Origin: a cyanobacterium endosymbiont of Rhopalodia gibberula
Lineage (GTDB): Bacteria > Cyanobacteriota > Cyanobacteriia > Cyanobacteriales > Microcystaceae
DNA: 64,000 nt
Assembly: GCF_003574135.1 (NCBI RefSeq)
Contig: NZ_AP018341.1
Location: 1,054,001 to 1,118,000, forward strand
Reading direction: 5' to 3'
The translations under genes and the position numbers were made by a program. Below, in pieces: positions 48,310-59,982 of the stretch; positions within the stretch are counted from its first letter, which is position 1, and each line of letters opens with the position of its first letter. The notes under the pieces are model-generated. The model made no database searches. It had not been told where the DNA came from and saw nothing but the letters and a program-made list of their open reading frames with translations.

Positions 48310-50352
48310 ATGTTAATAATCAAGGCAGCAAAGCGGGTGGAAAAAGGAAAGCTCATTGAATTTAGGGTACAAGGGGAACGTCGTATTGCAGTCGTTGATC
48401 GCCCAGAAGGAAAAAAAGATTGGATAGTCATTGATGTTGAAGGTCAATCTCATAAAATTCGACCTCAACGGGTGGAATACGAGATAAATGGAAGTTCCTA
48501 CACAATTAAAGATATACCCCAGTTTTTGCAAGAAGTTGAAACCTACCTTGACCCCTCTAGTTTAGAAGTGGCTTGGGAGTTACTAGTGGAAAATGGGCAG
48601 AGTGTAACTTCTTCTGAAATGGCGCAATTGCTGTTTTCTGAAACTTCTCCAGCTCACTGTTATGCAGCTCACAGTTTATTATGTGACGATAAAACTTACT
48701 TTAAGAAAAAAGGAGATAGTTACGAGCCGAGAACCAGTGGTCAAGTTGAAGAAATTAAACACCAACTAGAGGTTGAACGGCAACGTCAGCAAGAAAAAGA
48801 AGTGTTCTTTACTAACATAGAAAAAGCTCTAGCAGGACAGAAGATTGATTGGACAGAAAGCGATCGTAATCGTTTGGAATTATTGGAACGCTTAGTTTTA
48901 CAGCCAGAACAAGCTAATCGTAATTCTCAAGAAATCTTGGATGAAATTGGACGATCTCCTACTCCGGAAGCGGCTTTTGAGTTGTTAGTAGAATTAGGAT
49001 GGTGGAGTCGCAACGAAAATCTATTTTTGCGGCGTAGTTCTTATCCAATTCAATTTTCTAGAAAGGTACTTGATGTGGTGCAATTCTATTTAGAAAACCC
49101 TCCCCCTGATCGAGATAGTGATCGCCTTGATCTAACCCATCTTAAAGTGTATACCATCGATGATGAAAGTACTGAAGAAATTGACGATGGGTTGAGTGTG
49201 GAATTCTTAGGGGATGATCAAATCAAACTTTGGATTCATATCGCTGATCCAACTCGTCTAGTGACTCCAGGAGACGAATTAGATTTGGAAGCGCGAAGAC
49301 GAAGTACCACTCTCTATTTACCTACGGGCATGATTTCCATGTTTCCGATAGAATTGGCAACTGGACCAATGAGTTTACGCCAGGGTAAAATCTGTCCTGC
49401 CTTGAGTTTTGGCGTAATTTTAGATGATAAAGGGGCGGTTCTTGATTATTCAATTCACGCTAGTTTAATTAAACCAACCTATCGCCTCACGTATCATGAT
49501 GTAGATGAGATGTTTCACTTAGCCATCAAAGCTGAACCAGAGATACCTATCCTAGCTGACGCTTCTAAGCAGCGACACCGATGGCGGAAGTCTCAAGGAT
49601 CAATTACTATCAAGATGCCAGAGGCAGTCATTAAAGTTAAATCCGAAGATGACATTGTAATCGAATTGATTGATAGTTCCAGAGCAAGACAATTAGTGGC
49701 AGAAATGATGATTTTGGCTGGGGAAGTAGCTGGACGTTATTGTCAAGAACACGGTTTACCAGTTCCGTTTAGGGGACAACCTCAACCAGAATTACCCCCA
49801 GAAGAAGAATTGCTCTTATTACCTCCAGGACCTGTGAGGGCTTGTGCTTTACGTCGTTGTATGCCTCGTAGTGAGATTGGAACTTTACCTAATAGACATG
49901 CAAGTCTAGGTTTAGATACTTATACTCAAGTAACCTCACCCATTCGCCGTTATACAGATTTGTTAACTCATTTTCAAATTAAGGCACATTTACGCGGCGA
50001 TCCTTTTCCATTCCCTCTTGATGTTATGCAACAGATTATTTATAGTGTGACTTTATCAGCCCAAGAGGCGACGTTGGTAGAACGACAAACTAATCGTTAT
50101 TGGGGATTAGAGTTTTTGCGGCGTAATGCTGATCAAATTTGGCAAGGAGTGGTCTTGCGTTGGTTGCGCGAAGATGAAAATTTAGGAATCTTGTTACTCG
50201 AAGAATTAGGATTGGAATTACCTCACCGTTTTGAAAGAGCTGTGTCTTTGGGAGATCGTTTGTTGGTTAAGGTTAGTCGTTCTGATCCTCATCGTGATGA
50301 GATTCGCTTTCGAGAGATGCCCGAACATGAAGTCCAATCAAGCATGATTTAA
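48310..50352 (+). CDS. ribonuclease II/R family exoribonuclease
   Basis: Processive 3'-5' exoribonuclease of 680 residues. The N-terminal third has cold-shock/OB-like folds, the RNB catalytic domain begins near 270 with TIDDESTEEIDDGLSVE supplying the Mg-binding aspartates, followed by LWIHIADPTRLVTPG and ARRRSTTLYLPTGMISMFP, and QVTSPIRRYTDLLTHFQ near the domain end. A short S1-like tail closes the protein. Cyanobacteria have one RNase II/R enzyme after rpsR, so the context agrees. The start is uncertain: the ATG at 48310 has GGAG only two bases upstream, and the in-frame GTG at 48337 matches the usual N-terminus (EKGKLIEFRVQGERR). Confidence 0.93.
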   Translation: MLIIKAAKRVEKGKLIEFRVQGERRIAVVDRPEGKKDWIVIDVEGQSHKIRPQRVEYEINGSSYTIKDIPQFLQEVETYLDPSSLEVAWELLVENGQSVTSSEMAQLLFSETSPAHCYAAHSLLCDDKTYFKKKGDSYEPRTSGQVEEIKHQLEVERQRQQEKEVFFTNIEKALAGQKIDWTESDRNRLELLERLVLQPEQANRNSQEILDEIGRSPTPEAAFELLVELGWWSRNENLFLRRSSYPIQFSRKVLDVVQFYLENPPPDRDSDRLDLTHLKVYTIDDESTEEIDDGLSVEFLGDDQIKLWIHIADPTRLVTPGDELDLEARRRSTTLYLPTGMISMFPIELATGPMSLRQGKICPALSFGVILDDKGAVLDYSIHASLIKPTYRLTYHDVDEMFHLAIKAEPEIPILADASKQRHRWRKSQGSITIKMPEAVIKVKSEDDIVIELIDSSRARQLVAEMMILAGEVAGRYCQEHGLPVPFRGQPQPELPPEEELLLLPPGPVRACALRRCMPRSEIGTLPNRHASLGLDTYTQVTSPIRRYTDLLTHFQIKAHLRGDPFPFPLDVMQQIIYSVTLSAQEATLVERQTNRYWGLEFLRRNADQIWQGVVLRWLREDENLGILLLEELGLELPHRFERAVSLGDRLLVKVSRSDPHRDEIRFREMPEHEVQSSMI

Positions 50353-50880
50353 AATAGATGTAATAGATCAATTTTATCTAAGTCAAATTGTTAGTTTAGA
50401 TATAAAATTATTAGAAATTAGTTATTTAACTATCTCTAATATTTTTGTTCATTTTCGTATAATTTCTTTATTTTTTAACTAAAATGTTTAAACTAGCTTC
50501 AGATGCAGAAGTTATTTCTTAGTTAGATTAACTAGAGTATCAAAGTTGTTCTACAGAAATAACTCAGAATACTAAGAATTACATCAGTTTATTATCAATA
50601 TATTGATAAGGTTAAAAGACTCAAATAAAAGTACAAACTAAAGTTAATCATAATCCTAAACAATAAAAAAAAATCTGTTGTCTTTTTAAGAATTGCTGCC
50701 AGTTGATGGTAGAGATTCTTGGCTCTTGATTAAGCTGTTAGCTAACAAGTTTAAAGTTGCTAGATTAAAGATAGTCGTTAAATTGGAAATATCTTCTCGA
50801 AATAAATTGATCGATATAGAATAATAATCAAAAAATATTTTCTGTCTCTAATTTCTAGGATAGAAAAACAAAATTTTATA

Positions 50881-51579
50881 ATGAGAAATCAACTTTTAGT
50901 AATAAGTCAGGTATTTTAAATAGGTTTAGGAATTAGTATTTATGTCAGTTTAATGAGAGTAAATCGAGTGATCACTAAAGGAATCATAGTTAAAACTTTA
51001 ACCGTTACCGGATAGGGAATAAAAAGAATTATCATTACCTTAACTCATATTTGATTGAAAGTAGAAGTTTAGGCAAGTTAAAAAGAAAGTAGCTAAGCGA
51101 ACTCAACGGGTAGTGGACTTGCTGAAATTGTGTAACGTATAATGACTCCAAATTATTCAGACTATGATTAAAACCTAATTATAAATTATCTTGATAACCA
51201 GTAAATATGGGGTATTTGGGGACAAAGTAATGTAACTGTTTCTAATTACAGGACAATTAGACAAAAAAGTGAAATTAGGAGCAACTTGTAATTGATAGGG
51301 TCAATTTTACGTCCACTAAATCAGCGATCGCGGTAGCTCAAAAAGAAGCCTTATTTCTACAGAAAACTCACAGCAACAAGTACAAGCCGTTTTACAAATC
51401 CTAAACTAGACTGCCATGGAATCGCTAGGATTAGAATTGACGGAACTAATGTTCCCCGTCCTAGATCGTTGCAAACTGAATTGCGCTCAGCAATAGCCTC
51501 TGATGCTAGTATGCCAATCATTGGGGTAAAACAGACCGTAATGGCTTCTGTTACTCTACAAATAGCCACTAACCATTAA
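50881..51579 (+). pseudogene. SIMPL-domain (DUF541) protein pseudogene
   Basis: From an ATG at 50881 the plus strand reads MRNQLLVISQVF, a stop, then GIIVKTLTVTG, the first strand of the SIMPL domain, followed by interrupted frames with MTPNYSDYD-like remains. It ends with a clean run IRIDGTNVPRPRSLQTELRS, AIASDASMPIIGVKQTVMAS and VTLQIATNH to a stop at 51577-51579. This is the order of a complete secreted SIMPL-domain protein of about 230 residues. At least six stops and frame changes make it dead, with the 3' end freshest. Such proteins are envelope proteins of unclear function. It precedes DUF3386 by under 30 bases. Confidence 0.78.
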
Positions 51580-51606
51580 ACTAACTAACTGTTTAGGGAA
51601 CATCAA

Positions 51607-52263
51607 ATGACAAGTTACACGACAACGATTACCGAAGCCAGAGAATTATTTCGTGCTGCCTATGAAAATCGCTACACTTGGGATAGTAATTTTCCAGGGT
51701 ACACAGCAGATGTGACTTATCAACGAAAAGATAAGATTTTTACTGGTCAAGTTCGAGTCAATCAGAATCTCAGTGCTGAGGTTTTAAATGTTGATGAGCT
51801 TGAAATCAAAAAAGAACTTCATCATCAACTGTGGGAAATTGCCATTCATCGTATTCGTCGAGCCTTTGAAGACACTCACGGACAAAATACCTTTACGTAT
51901 GGGGGAACAGATGATACTGGTGCAGTAAAACTCCTTGTCGGTGGTAAATCCGAAGGAGATAGCTACAAAGTTCGCAACAATGAAGTGTGTTATGTTTATC
52001 GCCATATTCATGGCATAATCGTTACTATCAATACCTTTAGTAGCCATAACACAGGGGAAGGCTATTTGTCTCATCGTTATGATTCTGTTTACCACGATTC
52101 TGAAACTGGAGAACTTAAAGGTGGAACAAACAATTTCGAGGATAATTATGAAAAAGTAGGGAGGTATTATATTCTTGCCAGTCGCATTATCCAAACTAAA
52201 GAACAAGGACAGATAAAAACCGAAACATTTAATTTTTCTAATATTCAGTTATTATCAATTTAA
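51607..52263 (+). CDS. DUF3386 family protein
   Basis: Soluble protein of 218 residues belonging to the cyanobacterial DUF3386 family, function unknown. It starts with ARELFRAAYENRYTWDSNFPG, a highly conserved family opening, then YTADVTYQRKDKIFTGQVRV, and closes with a beta-rich half containing NTGEGYLSHRYDSVYH and NYEKVGRYYILASR. No signal peptide, membrane segment or catalytic motif is seen. It is intact although its upstream neighbour is a pseudogene. Its promoter must lie inside or before the decaying SIMPL gene, whose last bases end 27 bases before this ATG. A hairpin follows the stop codon. Confidence 0.85.
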   Translation: MTSYTTTITEARELFRAAYENRYTWDSNFPGYTADVTYQRKDKIFTGQVRVNQNLSAEVLNVDELEIKKELHHQLWEIAIHRIRRAFEDTHGQNTFTYGGTDDTGAVKLLVGGKSEGDSYKVRNNEVCYVYRHIHGIIVTINTFSSHNTGEGYLSHRYDSVYHDSETGELKGGTNNFEDNYEKVGRYYILASRIIQTKEQGQIKTETFNFSNIQLLSI

Positions 52264-52320
52264 TAACTGGATTGGTATCTTTAACTTTAATATCGCGATA
52301 GACACACCTTATAGAAACCG

Positions 52321-52343
52321 ACCTTAGCCATCAGTGCTAAGGT
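52321..52343 (+). terminator. hairpin after DUF3386
   Basis: ACCTTAGC (52321-52328) pairs with GCTAAGGT (52336-52343) around a seven-base loop, about 60 bases after the stop codon. There is no clean T run, so termination strength is uncertain. Confidence 0.5.
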
Positions 52344-53508
52344 TAGGGTATTTATGAGAAATCCCGAAGATTGTAAGTGTTGATCTAAAAACGATCTAGC
52401 ACTAGATAAATACATAAAGACTTGAATCTTTACAAATAAAATACAGGTAAATTTAAACAAATCTAAAACAGAAACACAGTTTAAAAAGAGTGATTGCCAT
52501 CTTCTGTTTATTTTGCCACTTCTAATAAAATATTGTAATTAGTTTTAATTTAGATTAAATACTCTAATCTTTTTATTTTTTTATAAAACTGCTTCAATCT
52601 CTTTTTGGAGTAAGGTTTTCCTATTTTTTCCTATAAAATTCCGACATAACTGGCAGATACTACTCGACTATTTAATTGTTTTTTATGATTAGAAAATTCC
52701 CTTAAATATTTAATTACATTATTCGATATTCGATATTTGTTTTCCTTACTAACTTTTACTACATAAGTAGATCTAATAGAAGAGAGTTACATTAAATAAA
52801 AGCTTATAAAATAGCTAAAAAATGTTTATTATCAAATAATTTTTAGCTAACAAATTTAAATAGAAAATTTTTTTTATATTATGGTCACGTTTTATTCCAA
52901 ACAATTTTAGTGTATAGATATTTAGTAGAAATAATTATCTGAACAGTTTTTAGTTATTTGTTCTTAACAAGAAAAAGTTTAAATTGCTATTTTAACCTAC
53001 TTTAATATAAACAATCTTCTGTGAAAACCCCTTAACCAATATTGTCTATGTTAAGGTTGTCTAACTCAAGTCTTCAATTTCTGATCAACAGGGACCTTGT
53101 TTCCCCATAACATTAAAATTGGTCATAGTTCATGCATGTAACCAATAAATTAAACCTATAATCCTAATATTCCCGCATTCCCCAAAATTTACGAAAGATT
53201 ATCTAAGACTCCCTATTCCCTCGTAGTTCCAAACAGTGATTTAGGTTTAACCAGATAATATGAGGGGTGAATTGCAACTCACCCTCTCATATTATTAGAA
53301 ATCAGCAGTAATGGCGAAAACTGAACAGAAAATATTAAAAGTTTAAATGATTCCTTTTCAAGTTATGCTATTAGACTACCTATTTAAAATTAGGAAATAG
53401 AGAAAGACTAACATATCTTCTTGGGAGACTATAATCCGTTTCCTGTTGACCAATTGCCTAGTCGATAATACCATAACTCAAAAAGGTTGCTTACTTTTCC
53501 GGTTCAGC
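52344..53508. other. AT-rich region without genes
   Basis: More than 1.1 kb with no coding trace that I recognise. It contains the orphan hairpin at 53255-53295. Confidence 0.5.
53255..53295. repeat. orphan terminator-like hairpin
   Basis: ATAATATGAG plus GGGTGA on the left pairs with TCACCC plus CTCATATTAT on the right, with one bulged base and an eight-base loop. It forms about 16 pairs and has no gene adjacent. Possibly the terminator of a lost gene or the 3' signal for the minus-strand UPF0367 gene about 210 bases away. Confidence 0.6.
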
Positions 53509-53766
53509 CTAGGAAAAAAACCCTGGGACTCTTCCAACTGATGCGGCGCCATCCTTCTGAGAAAGGATCACGGCACTGATTTGGTCGCTCATCACAGCGA
53601 CTTTCTTATCCGTTTGTTTTTCGCAAGTTAATTCAATTAACTCAGGAGTTGGGGAGCGCATAGCGGAAATAATTTTCTCATATAGAGAGTCTGCATCTTC
53701 TGTCTCTTTGCGCTGGACGGAAATAGGGATAGACGTATATTTCAGGGTCAGGTCAATGCTAATCAT
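53509..53766 (-). CDS. UPF0367 family protein
   Basis: Small soluble protein of 85 residues of the cyanobacterial/plastid UPF0367 family, function unknown. The family pattern is clear: an N-terminal strand [17 protein letters not shown], the helix [35 protein letters not shown], and the Gly/Ala-rich end [13 protein letters not shown]. Length is normal (80-90). It stands alone between eroded regions; conservation against that background suggests a basic role. The ATG at 53766 is the natural start. Confidence 0.85.
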   Translation of the reverse strand: MISIDLTLKYTSIPISVQRKETEDADSLYEKIISAMRSPTPELIELTCEKQTDKKVAVMSDQISAVILSQKDGAASVGRVPGFFS

Positions 53767-54019
53767 GAATGCTCTTAACTACAGGGGTATCCTTTTGATT
53801 ATCTGACAGAATTTATCTTTCTTTCCAGAACTAACAGCTAAGGGATAATCTTAATCTTTTATTAAAACTCTACATAGAAAACTATGGTGCCTTATCCTGG
53901 AGGGGTGCAACTCAAGAAAAGTAAAGATTTATCACAATTTTCTGAGTATTATGAGGTTAGGAGTCTTTACAGTTAAGTTAATTTTTTAACCTTGTCCTTA
54001 ATAAGGATTTTGATATTTA
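53767..54019. other. upstream region of the UPF0367 gene
   Basis: Non-coding DNA carrying the presumed promoter of the minus-strand UPF0367 gene; no clear -35/-10 pair stands out. Confidence 0.3.
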
Positions 54020-54440
54020 TACAATAAATAACTATTGCAGTTGGACGCGTCTCACAGAGAGAATAGTTTGAAACTTTCCGTCCAGTCAGCATTCATTCCT
54101 ACAAACCCATTGCTTTCTCTGCTCCTATCACGGTATTTGTCAATTTGTTCTTAACTGTGTCTTTGAAAAGATCCGATTAGAATTGCTTTCTCCAACAAGC
54201 GTTGATTGTATTTCTTCATTCTATTTATTCCTGTAACTGGACTCTGGATGAGTTCTTTGAACATAGTTAGTCCAGGTTTTAACGTTCGACTTATGATTTT
54301 GTTTTTTAAGAAAATTGCGGGCAGCAGAAGACCTCTAGTTTAAGAAACTCTACACCAATTGTTAAATGAAGATCTATGAGCTTGAATGGCTCCTAAAAAC
54401 CAACCCTGTCAAAACTTTATATTTCCTGAAGAAGTTCTAC
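54020..54440 (-). pseudogene. decayed gene of unrecognised family
   Basis: Minus-strand frames give protein-like runs separated by stops: LTMFKELIQSPVTGINRMKK, YNQRLLEKAILIGSFQRHS, a stop, EQIDKYRDRSRESNGFVGMN and ADWTESFKLFSL, preceded upstream by weaker phrases. The segment is less AT-rich than its surroundings. I take it for a pseudogene of at least 110 codons and cannot name it. Confidence 0.4.
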
Positions 54441-55405
54441 TTTGTAGTGATGCTCTCTAATGGTAAAACCTTAATAAAGATGGATAACTAAAGCCTTTTT
54501 AATTAAAATTAAGAACAGAAATAAAAATATTGTTAAATTTTGAAAGCTTAGAAAAAACTAATTTTATCGAAATTAACTTATAGTGTGGAATTAATTAGTC
54601 AAAAATTATGTATCTTTGAGAGGAATAATGACGTTTTATTTAGCGAATTTATTTTTTATTATTTATTTAGATTTTTCTCATTTATAAGTAAATCTATTTA
54701 CTTTTATTTAGTCCTTATAGAGTTTTTAACTAGTATTTATAAGGCATTTATATTCTCATTTTATTTTTTTAAATTACTTAATTGAATATTAATCTCTTTT
54801 ATTCTCTAAAATAGACCTGCTACTATTTTAGTTTATAGTGCGGATCCACTTAAAACAAATTGGCATTTTTTAAGAGATCTAGATTAACTTTTTTAAGTTT
54901 AACAAAAAATCTCTTAATTTTCAAGATTTTTGTCTGTTTTTAAAATTTTTTATAGGTATTAAATTTATTTATCTAACTATTTTAATCCTGTTTAATAGCT
55001 AATACAGCAATTATAGATAACTTTTTTTAAAAACTTTTCTGCAATAAAGAAGAACCTTACGATATATTAAATCCTTATAATTTTTCTCAAAAAAGTTGTT
55101 TTAATATTTAAGATTTCACCTTTTTTTAAAGAAAATACCGTAAGTTGACAGGCAGAATGAAAATATATAAATTATATGAATAACAAAATAATAAATATTT
55201 CGATAAGATTGGGACTAGATTTTATGTCTGAAGTATCACATATCAATAAATATTGTTTACAGTATAAAGCTCCTACTTCCTTTTCTTTTCCTTACTTTTC
55301 GTTACTTAATTACTTCTGTGTTAGTCAATGTCTTGTGTATAATTATCTGGATACAGCAAATAGGATAAACAATCGCTCCACACTTCGCCTGAATTAACAG
55401 AATCT
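54441..55405. other. AT-rich DNA upstream of hemC
   Basis: Nearly 1 kb with only chance frames rich in Phe, Tyr and Ile. It presumably carries the hemC promoter near 55300-55400, but no convincing box pair is visible. Confidence 0.5.
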
Positions 55406-56368
55406 ATGTCCTTTTTTAGTCCAAATCGCCCCATTCGTATCGGTTCGCGTAAAAGTCAGTTGGCTTTAGTGCAAACCTATTGGGTACGAAAGAAACTGCA
55501 AGGTTACTATCCTGAACGCCAATTTGACGTGGAAACCATGAATACTCAAGGTGATAAAATTATCGATATTCCCCTCGCTAAAATCGGTGATAAAGGGCTA
55601 TTTACCAAAGAATTAGAAGTAGCTATGGGGCAAAATCAACTTGATTTTGCCGTGCATTCCCTCAAAGACCTCTCTACTAATCTGCCAGATGGCTTAGTTT
55701 TAGGGAGTGTTACTGAAAGAATTGATCCGGCTGATGCGGTCGTTTTTCATAAAAAGCATCAGGAGAAACAATTAGAGAGTTTACCCGAAGGGGCAATTAT
55801 TGGGACTTCTTCCTTACGTCGTTTAGCCCAACTGCGCTATCATTTTCCAAAATTAACCTTTAAAGACGTGCGAGGTAATGTTAATACTCGCCTTAGAAAA
55901 CTTGATGAGGGGCAATACGATGCGATTATCTTAGCTGTAGCAGGTTTACAGCGTTTAGATATGGGTGAGCGCGTTCATCAAGTTATTAAGAAAGAAATTT
56001 GCCTTCATGCTGTAGGACAGGGAGCTTTAGGGATTGAATGTCGTGAAAAAGATGAAGAAATCCTAGAAATACTCAAAGTATTAGAACACGAACCAACCCG
56101 TGATCGCTGTTATGCTGAACGAGCATTTTTACGAGAACTCGAAGGCGGTTGTCAGGTTCCGATTGGAGTGAATACAACTATCGACGGAAATACCCTAACT
56201 TTAACGGGAATGGTGGCTAGTCTCGACGGTCAAACGATGATTAAAGACACTATTAGTGGGCAACGAGAGTTTGCAGAGCAAATAGGACTGGAGCTAGCTA
56301 AATGTTTACGAGATGCTGGCGCAGGTCAAGTCTTAGCAGGAATTTTTGCTCAAATTAAACGAGGATAA
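55406..56368 (+). CDS. hemC: porphobilinogen deaminase (hydroxymethylbilane synthase)
   Basis: Polymerises four porphobilinogens to hydroxymethylbilane, an early common step for haem, sirohaem, bilins and chlorophyll. The 320 residues contain the N-terminal [17 protein letters not shown], the catalytic Asp region [14 protein letters not shown] near 82-95, [12 protein letters not shown] and [14 protein letters not shown], which bind the growing chain, and Cys249 in EGGCQVPIG, which holds the dipyrromethane cofactor. All are intact. It converges with hemF (opposite strand), giving two tetrapyrrole genes side by side. The ATG at 55406 is a direct family match. Confidence 0.97.
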   Translation: MSFFSPNRPIRIGSRKSQLALVQTYWVRKKLQGYYPERQFDVETMNTQGDKIIDIPLAKIGDKGLFTKELEVAMGQNQLDFAVHSLKDLSTNLPDGLVLGSVTERIDPADAVVFHKKHQEKQLESLPEGAIIGTSSLRRLAQLRYHFPKLTFKDVRGNVNTRLRKLDEGQYDAIILAVAGLQRLDMGERVHQVIKKEICLHAVGQGALGIECREKDEEILEILKVLEHEPTRDRCYAERAFLRELEGGCQVPIGVNTTIDGNTLTLTGMVASLDGQTMIKDTISGQREFAEQIGLELAKCLRDAGAGQVLAGIFAQIKRG

Positions 56369-56429
56369 GGCTGAATAAGGACATAAAGTTCGCTCAAAGC
56401 TAAATTTCACTTGCAGCTGACTTTCAACA

Positions 56430-57458
56430 TTAATACCAATTAACCCAATCTTGAGGTTTTAAGAAAGTGTCATATAATTCAGATTCAGGACTATTCGGTT
56501 CGGGAGAATAACAATATTCCCAACGTACTAACGGCGGCAAAGACATAAGAATTGATTCAGTGCGTCCGTTAGTTTGTAATCCAAAGATAGTCCCGCGATC
56601 ATAGACTAAATTAAACTCTACATATCGTCCCCGTCGATATAATTGGAATTGTCTTTCCCTGTCTCCATATTCTGTACTGCGTCGCTTTTCTACGATAGGA
56701 ACATAGGCAGGTAAAAAAGCCTGTCCACAGCTATTAACAAAAGCAAAAAGGTCTTCCCAAGTGCGGGGTTCTAAAGGAGGTAGTTGATTGCTGTGAAGAG
56801 ATGCTGCTTTGTCAGCACAAGGACCGCGGTATAAAGAAGTTAATCCATCCTGATAATCGAAGAAAATACCCCCAATTCCGCGCATTTCTTGCCTATGCTT
56901 AAGATAGAAATATTCATCACACCAAGGTTTAAAAACCGGGTAATATTCTGGGTGATGTTTATCACAAGCTTCTTTAAGAGTGCGGTGAAAATGGACAGCA
57001 TCTTCAGCGAAAGGATAATAAGGGGTTAAATCGATTCCCCCCCCGAACCACCACACAGGACCAGCTTCAAAATAACGATAATTAAGATGGACTGTCGGAA
57101 TATAGGGGTTACAAGGATGGAGGACCATAGAGGTCCCTGTAGCATAAAAACTATGCCCTTCGGCCTCTGGTCGTTGTCTCAAAATAGATGGAGGTAACTG
57201 TTGTCCCCAGACTTCTGAGAAGTTTACCCCGCCCTGTTCTAACACATCACCATCACGAAGAACACGAGAACGCCCTCCTCCTCCTTCTTCTCGTTGCCAA
57301 CCATCTTCACGGAATTTACTTTTACCATCAACTTCTTCAAGTTTGGCACAGATTTCATCTTGAAAATTTTTCATAAATTGACTAACCTTTTTCTGTGCAT
57401 CTTCAGGGGGAAGGGAAGCTCTTTTTACAGTGGTTGAGTCTGTTGTCAAGGGAGTCAT
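56430..57458 (-). CDS. hemF: oxygen-dependent coproporphyrinogen III oxidase
   Basis: Converts coproporphyrinogen III to protoporphyrinogen IX with O2. The 342-residue sequence includes the conserved blocks YFATG-like [39 protein letters not shown] and [19 protein letters not shown], plus [13 protein letters not shown] and the C-terminal [13 protein letters not shown]. These contain the substrate-binding and catalytic Arg, His and Asp positions. The aerobic enzyme implies that the cell lives with oxygen. The anaerobic enzyme HemN is not in the window. Complete and of normal length, convergent with hemC. Confidence 0.97.
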   Translation of the reverse strand: MTPLTTDSTTVKRASLPPEDAQKKVSQFMKNFQDEICAKLEEVDGKSKFREDGWQREEGGGGRSRVLRDGDVLEQGGVNFSEVWGQQLPPSILRQRPEAEGHSFYATGTSMVLHPCNPYIPTVHLNYRYFEAGPVWWFGGGIDLTPYYPFAEDAVHFHRTLKEACDKHHPEYYPVFKPWCDEYFYLKHRQEMRGIGGIFFDYQDGLTSLYRGPCADKAASLHSNQLPPLEPRTWEDLFAFVNSCGQAFLPAYVPIVEKRRSTEYGDRERQFQLYRRGRYVEFNLVYDRGTIFGLQTNGRTESILMSLPPLVRWEYCYSPEPNSPESELYDTFLKPQDWVNWY

Positions 57459-58447
57459 AGTATTTGTGGTTTAGTCTGTTGCACTTTAACTTTGATTGAG
57501 AAATGTCCTAACGAAAAATTAGGGAAATACAGCAGAAATTTATTCCTATCGTTTTACTTTTCTGTTGCAGCCTTAGCCCCTTAATAGAGACGATTCGAGT
57601 TACTATTGATCAATTTACGACTTGTTAGGGGCATTAAGCCAGTCATTGACAATCTATTTTAATAGTTAATTATGACTAGTTTCTGTTGAATACAACAATG
57701 ATAAACGGTAGCTATAGTAGACTTATTTTCCAGAAGATATTTCAATTTTTTGACTTTAGACAACTTTTTATCTATCTAGAATTTACCATTTTGTTCAAAA
57801 ACAATAAAATAAGTATCTTAATTTTAAGAAAAGATTTTTTTGAGAATACAACAGGGATTAGTTAATGTATATAGTAGCTGATTTTTAAAATCAAATATTA
57901 TTCTAATAATAGAGAGTAAGATGACTGATTATACAAATTTTTTTAGCAAAAATATCAATATATTTAGACTAGTTTTAGTATACTTATTTTTTGCTTAAAT
58001 TAAATAAAACAACTTATTATACTTATATTTGCGCAAAATAAAAATTTATTATAATTACTTATTATTGATTGATTACATTGCCTAACAAATCTGTGTTTAA
58101 GATTCTACAAATTTTTACTATCCTAAAGTTAAGCAAGCCTAAAAAATACTTAATATTTAAAAGTAGAGAGGTTAGGAAATTTTTATTGACAAGATTTATA
58201 TTGGTTTTCAATTACCTCTTATAATATGAGTTAAGTTGAAAAAATAACTATAAAATAAGCATTTTATAGAATAAATTTAGCTAAATAGAAAAACAAAGAG
58301 TGGGATTAGCAAAAATATTAAACAAACATATATTTCCGCCTGTTAATCAGACTCAATAGACAAAAATTAAAGCACGGTTAATAGATTGAGCTGCAGCTCA
58401 TCTATTACAATCTGTAAAGATAGAATAAATAAATTAAGGAAGATAGA
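57459..58447. other. AT-rich region between hemF and crtQ, no gene
   Basis: About 1 kb of divergent upstream DNA. The bases near 57460-57660 are less AT-rich and may carry the hemF promoter; the rest is strongly AT-rich. A possible ribosome site AAGGAAG precedes crtQ at 58436-58442. No RNA gene or remnant is recognised. Confidence 0.5.
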
Positions 58448-59902
58448 ATGCGGGCTGTAATCGTTGGTGCAGGGTTAGCCGGACTAACCACCGCTATTGA
58501 TTTAGTTGATGCCGGTTACGAGGTTGAAATTTTCGAATCTCGCCCTTTTATCGGGGGAAAAGTAGGCAGTTGGACAGATGATGAAGGTAATCACATTGAA
58601 ATGGGGTTACATGTCTTTTTTGGTTGCTATTACAATCTATTTACTCTAATGGAAAAAGTGGGAGCAAGCCAAAATTTACGCCTAAAACAACACGTCCATA
58701 CCTTTATTAATGAAGGTGGACGGGTTGGAGAATTAGATTTTCGTTTCCTTACTGGTGCTCCGTTTAATGGGTTAAAAGCTTTTTTCACTACTTCCCAACT
58801 CTCTACGTTTGATAAAGCTTCTAACTCTTTAGCTTTAGGAATTAGCCCTATTGTATGGGGATTAATAGATTTCAATGGGGCAATAAAAACTATCAGGGAA
58901 CTAGATGCCATTAGTTTTGCGGACTGGTTTCGTCAACATGGAGGAAATAATGGCAGTCTCAAGCGAATGTGGAACCCGATCGCCTACGCTTTAGGATTTA
59001 TCGATACAGAAAATATTTCAGCCCGTTGTATGCTTACAATTTTCTTATTTTTTGCCACGAAAACTGAAGCATCTGTATTGCGAATGTTGGAGGGTTCCCC
59101 TTATAAATATCTTCATAAACCAATTATTAGTTACATTGAAACAAGAGGAGCAAAAATTTATACGCGACGGCGTGTTAGAAACATTTTATTCCAAGAAAAT
59201 GATGATAAAACTCAGGTAACCGGACTAATTATTGCCAATGGGCAAACTGAGGAAACCATCACAGCAGACACTTATGTTTGTGCCTGTGATGTTCCTGGAA
59301 TTCAACGACTAATTCCTCATAACTGGCGTAAATGGCTACTATTTGACAATATTTATAAGTTGGAAACAGTTCCTGTTGTGACGGTACAATTACGCTTTGA
59401 TGGTTGGGTAACCGAATTAAACGACTTTAAAAAACGCGAACAATTACAAACCGCAATTGGACTCGATAACTTGTTATATACACCTGATGCAGATTTCTCT
59501 TGTTTTGCCGATCTAGCTTTAACAAGTCCTGGAGATTACTATAAAGATGGACAAGGGTCTTTATTGCAATTAGTCTTAACTCCTGGTGATCCATTTATTA
59601 AAGAGAAAAACAAAACTATCGCCTATTATGTTCTAAATCAAGTCTATAATCTGTTCCCTTCCTCAAGAAAACTGAAAATGACTTGGTATAGTGTTGTTAA
59701 ACTAGCGCAATCTTTGTATCGGGAAGCCCCCGGAATGGATCCTTATCGTCCTACACAAGATACTCCTGTTTCTAATTTTTTTCTAGCCGGTAGTTATACT
59801 CAACAGGATTACATCGATAGCATGGAGGGGGCAACAATTTCAGGGAAGCAAGCTGCGAAAGTTATTTTAAAAAAAGCAGAAAACGTTAAAAACTGTCACT
59901 AA
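58448..59902 (+). CDS. crtQ: zeta-carotene desaturase, CrtQ/Zds type
   Basis: FAD-dependent plant-type desaturase introducing double bonds into zeta-carotene on the way to lycopene. The 484 residues begin with the dinucleotide fold [20 protein letters not shown] and [20 protein letters not shown], and continue with [20 protein letters not shown]. The C-terminal FAD motif is [20 protein letters not shown] (about 454-473). Length is as in Synechocystis. Carotenoids also protect membranes from oxygen radicals, so retention does not require photosynthesis. It begins a co-directional run (crtQ, SRPBCC, thiE, thiS, O-methyltransferase), with 38 to 80 bases between the first genes, perhaps an operon. 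Confidence 0.95.
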   Translation: MRAVIVGAGLAGLTTAIDLVDAGYEVEIFESRPFIGGKVGSWTDDEGNHIEMGLHVFFGCYYNLFTLMEKVGASQNLRLKQHVHTFINEGGRVGELDFRFLTGAPFNGLKAFFTTSQLSTFDKASNSLALGISPIVWGLIDFNGAIKTIRELDAISFADWFRQHGGNNGSLKRMWNPIAYALGFIDTENISARCMLTIFLFFATKTEASVLRMLEGSPYKYLHKPIISYIETRGAKIYTRRRVRNILFQENDDKTQVTGLIIANGQTEETITADTYVCACDVPGIQRLIPHNWRKWLLFDNIYKLETVPVVTVQLRFDGWVTELNDFKKREQLQTAIGLDNLLYTPDADFSCFADLALTSPGDYYKDGQGSLLQLVLTPGDPFIKEKNKTIAYYVLNQVYNLFPSSRKLKMTWYSVVKLAQSLYREAPGMDPYRPTQDTPVSNFFLAGSYTQQDYIDSMEGATISGKQAAKVILKKAENVKNCH

Positions 59903-59982
59903 CCTGTCACAATTCGTTAGTATATTGAGGACAGTGAGTATTGCTAACTTTCTTTATTAATCAATCGTTAATCTTAACTATA

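Noticed and set aside
51784-52206. 140-codon frame opposite DUF3386
   Set aside because: Antisense shadow; the plus-strand product matches a known family throughout.
54585-54785. Plus-strand 66-codon frame
   Set aside because: Almost entirely Phe, Tyr, Leu and Ser from T-rich DNA, expected by chance.
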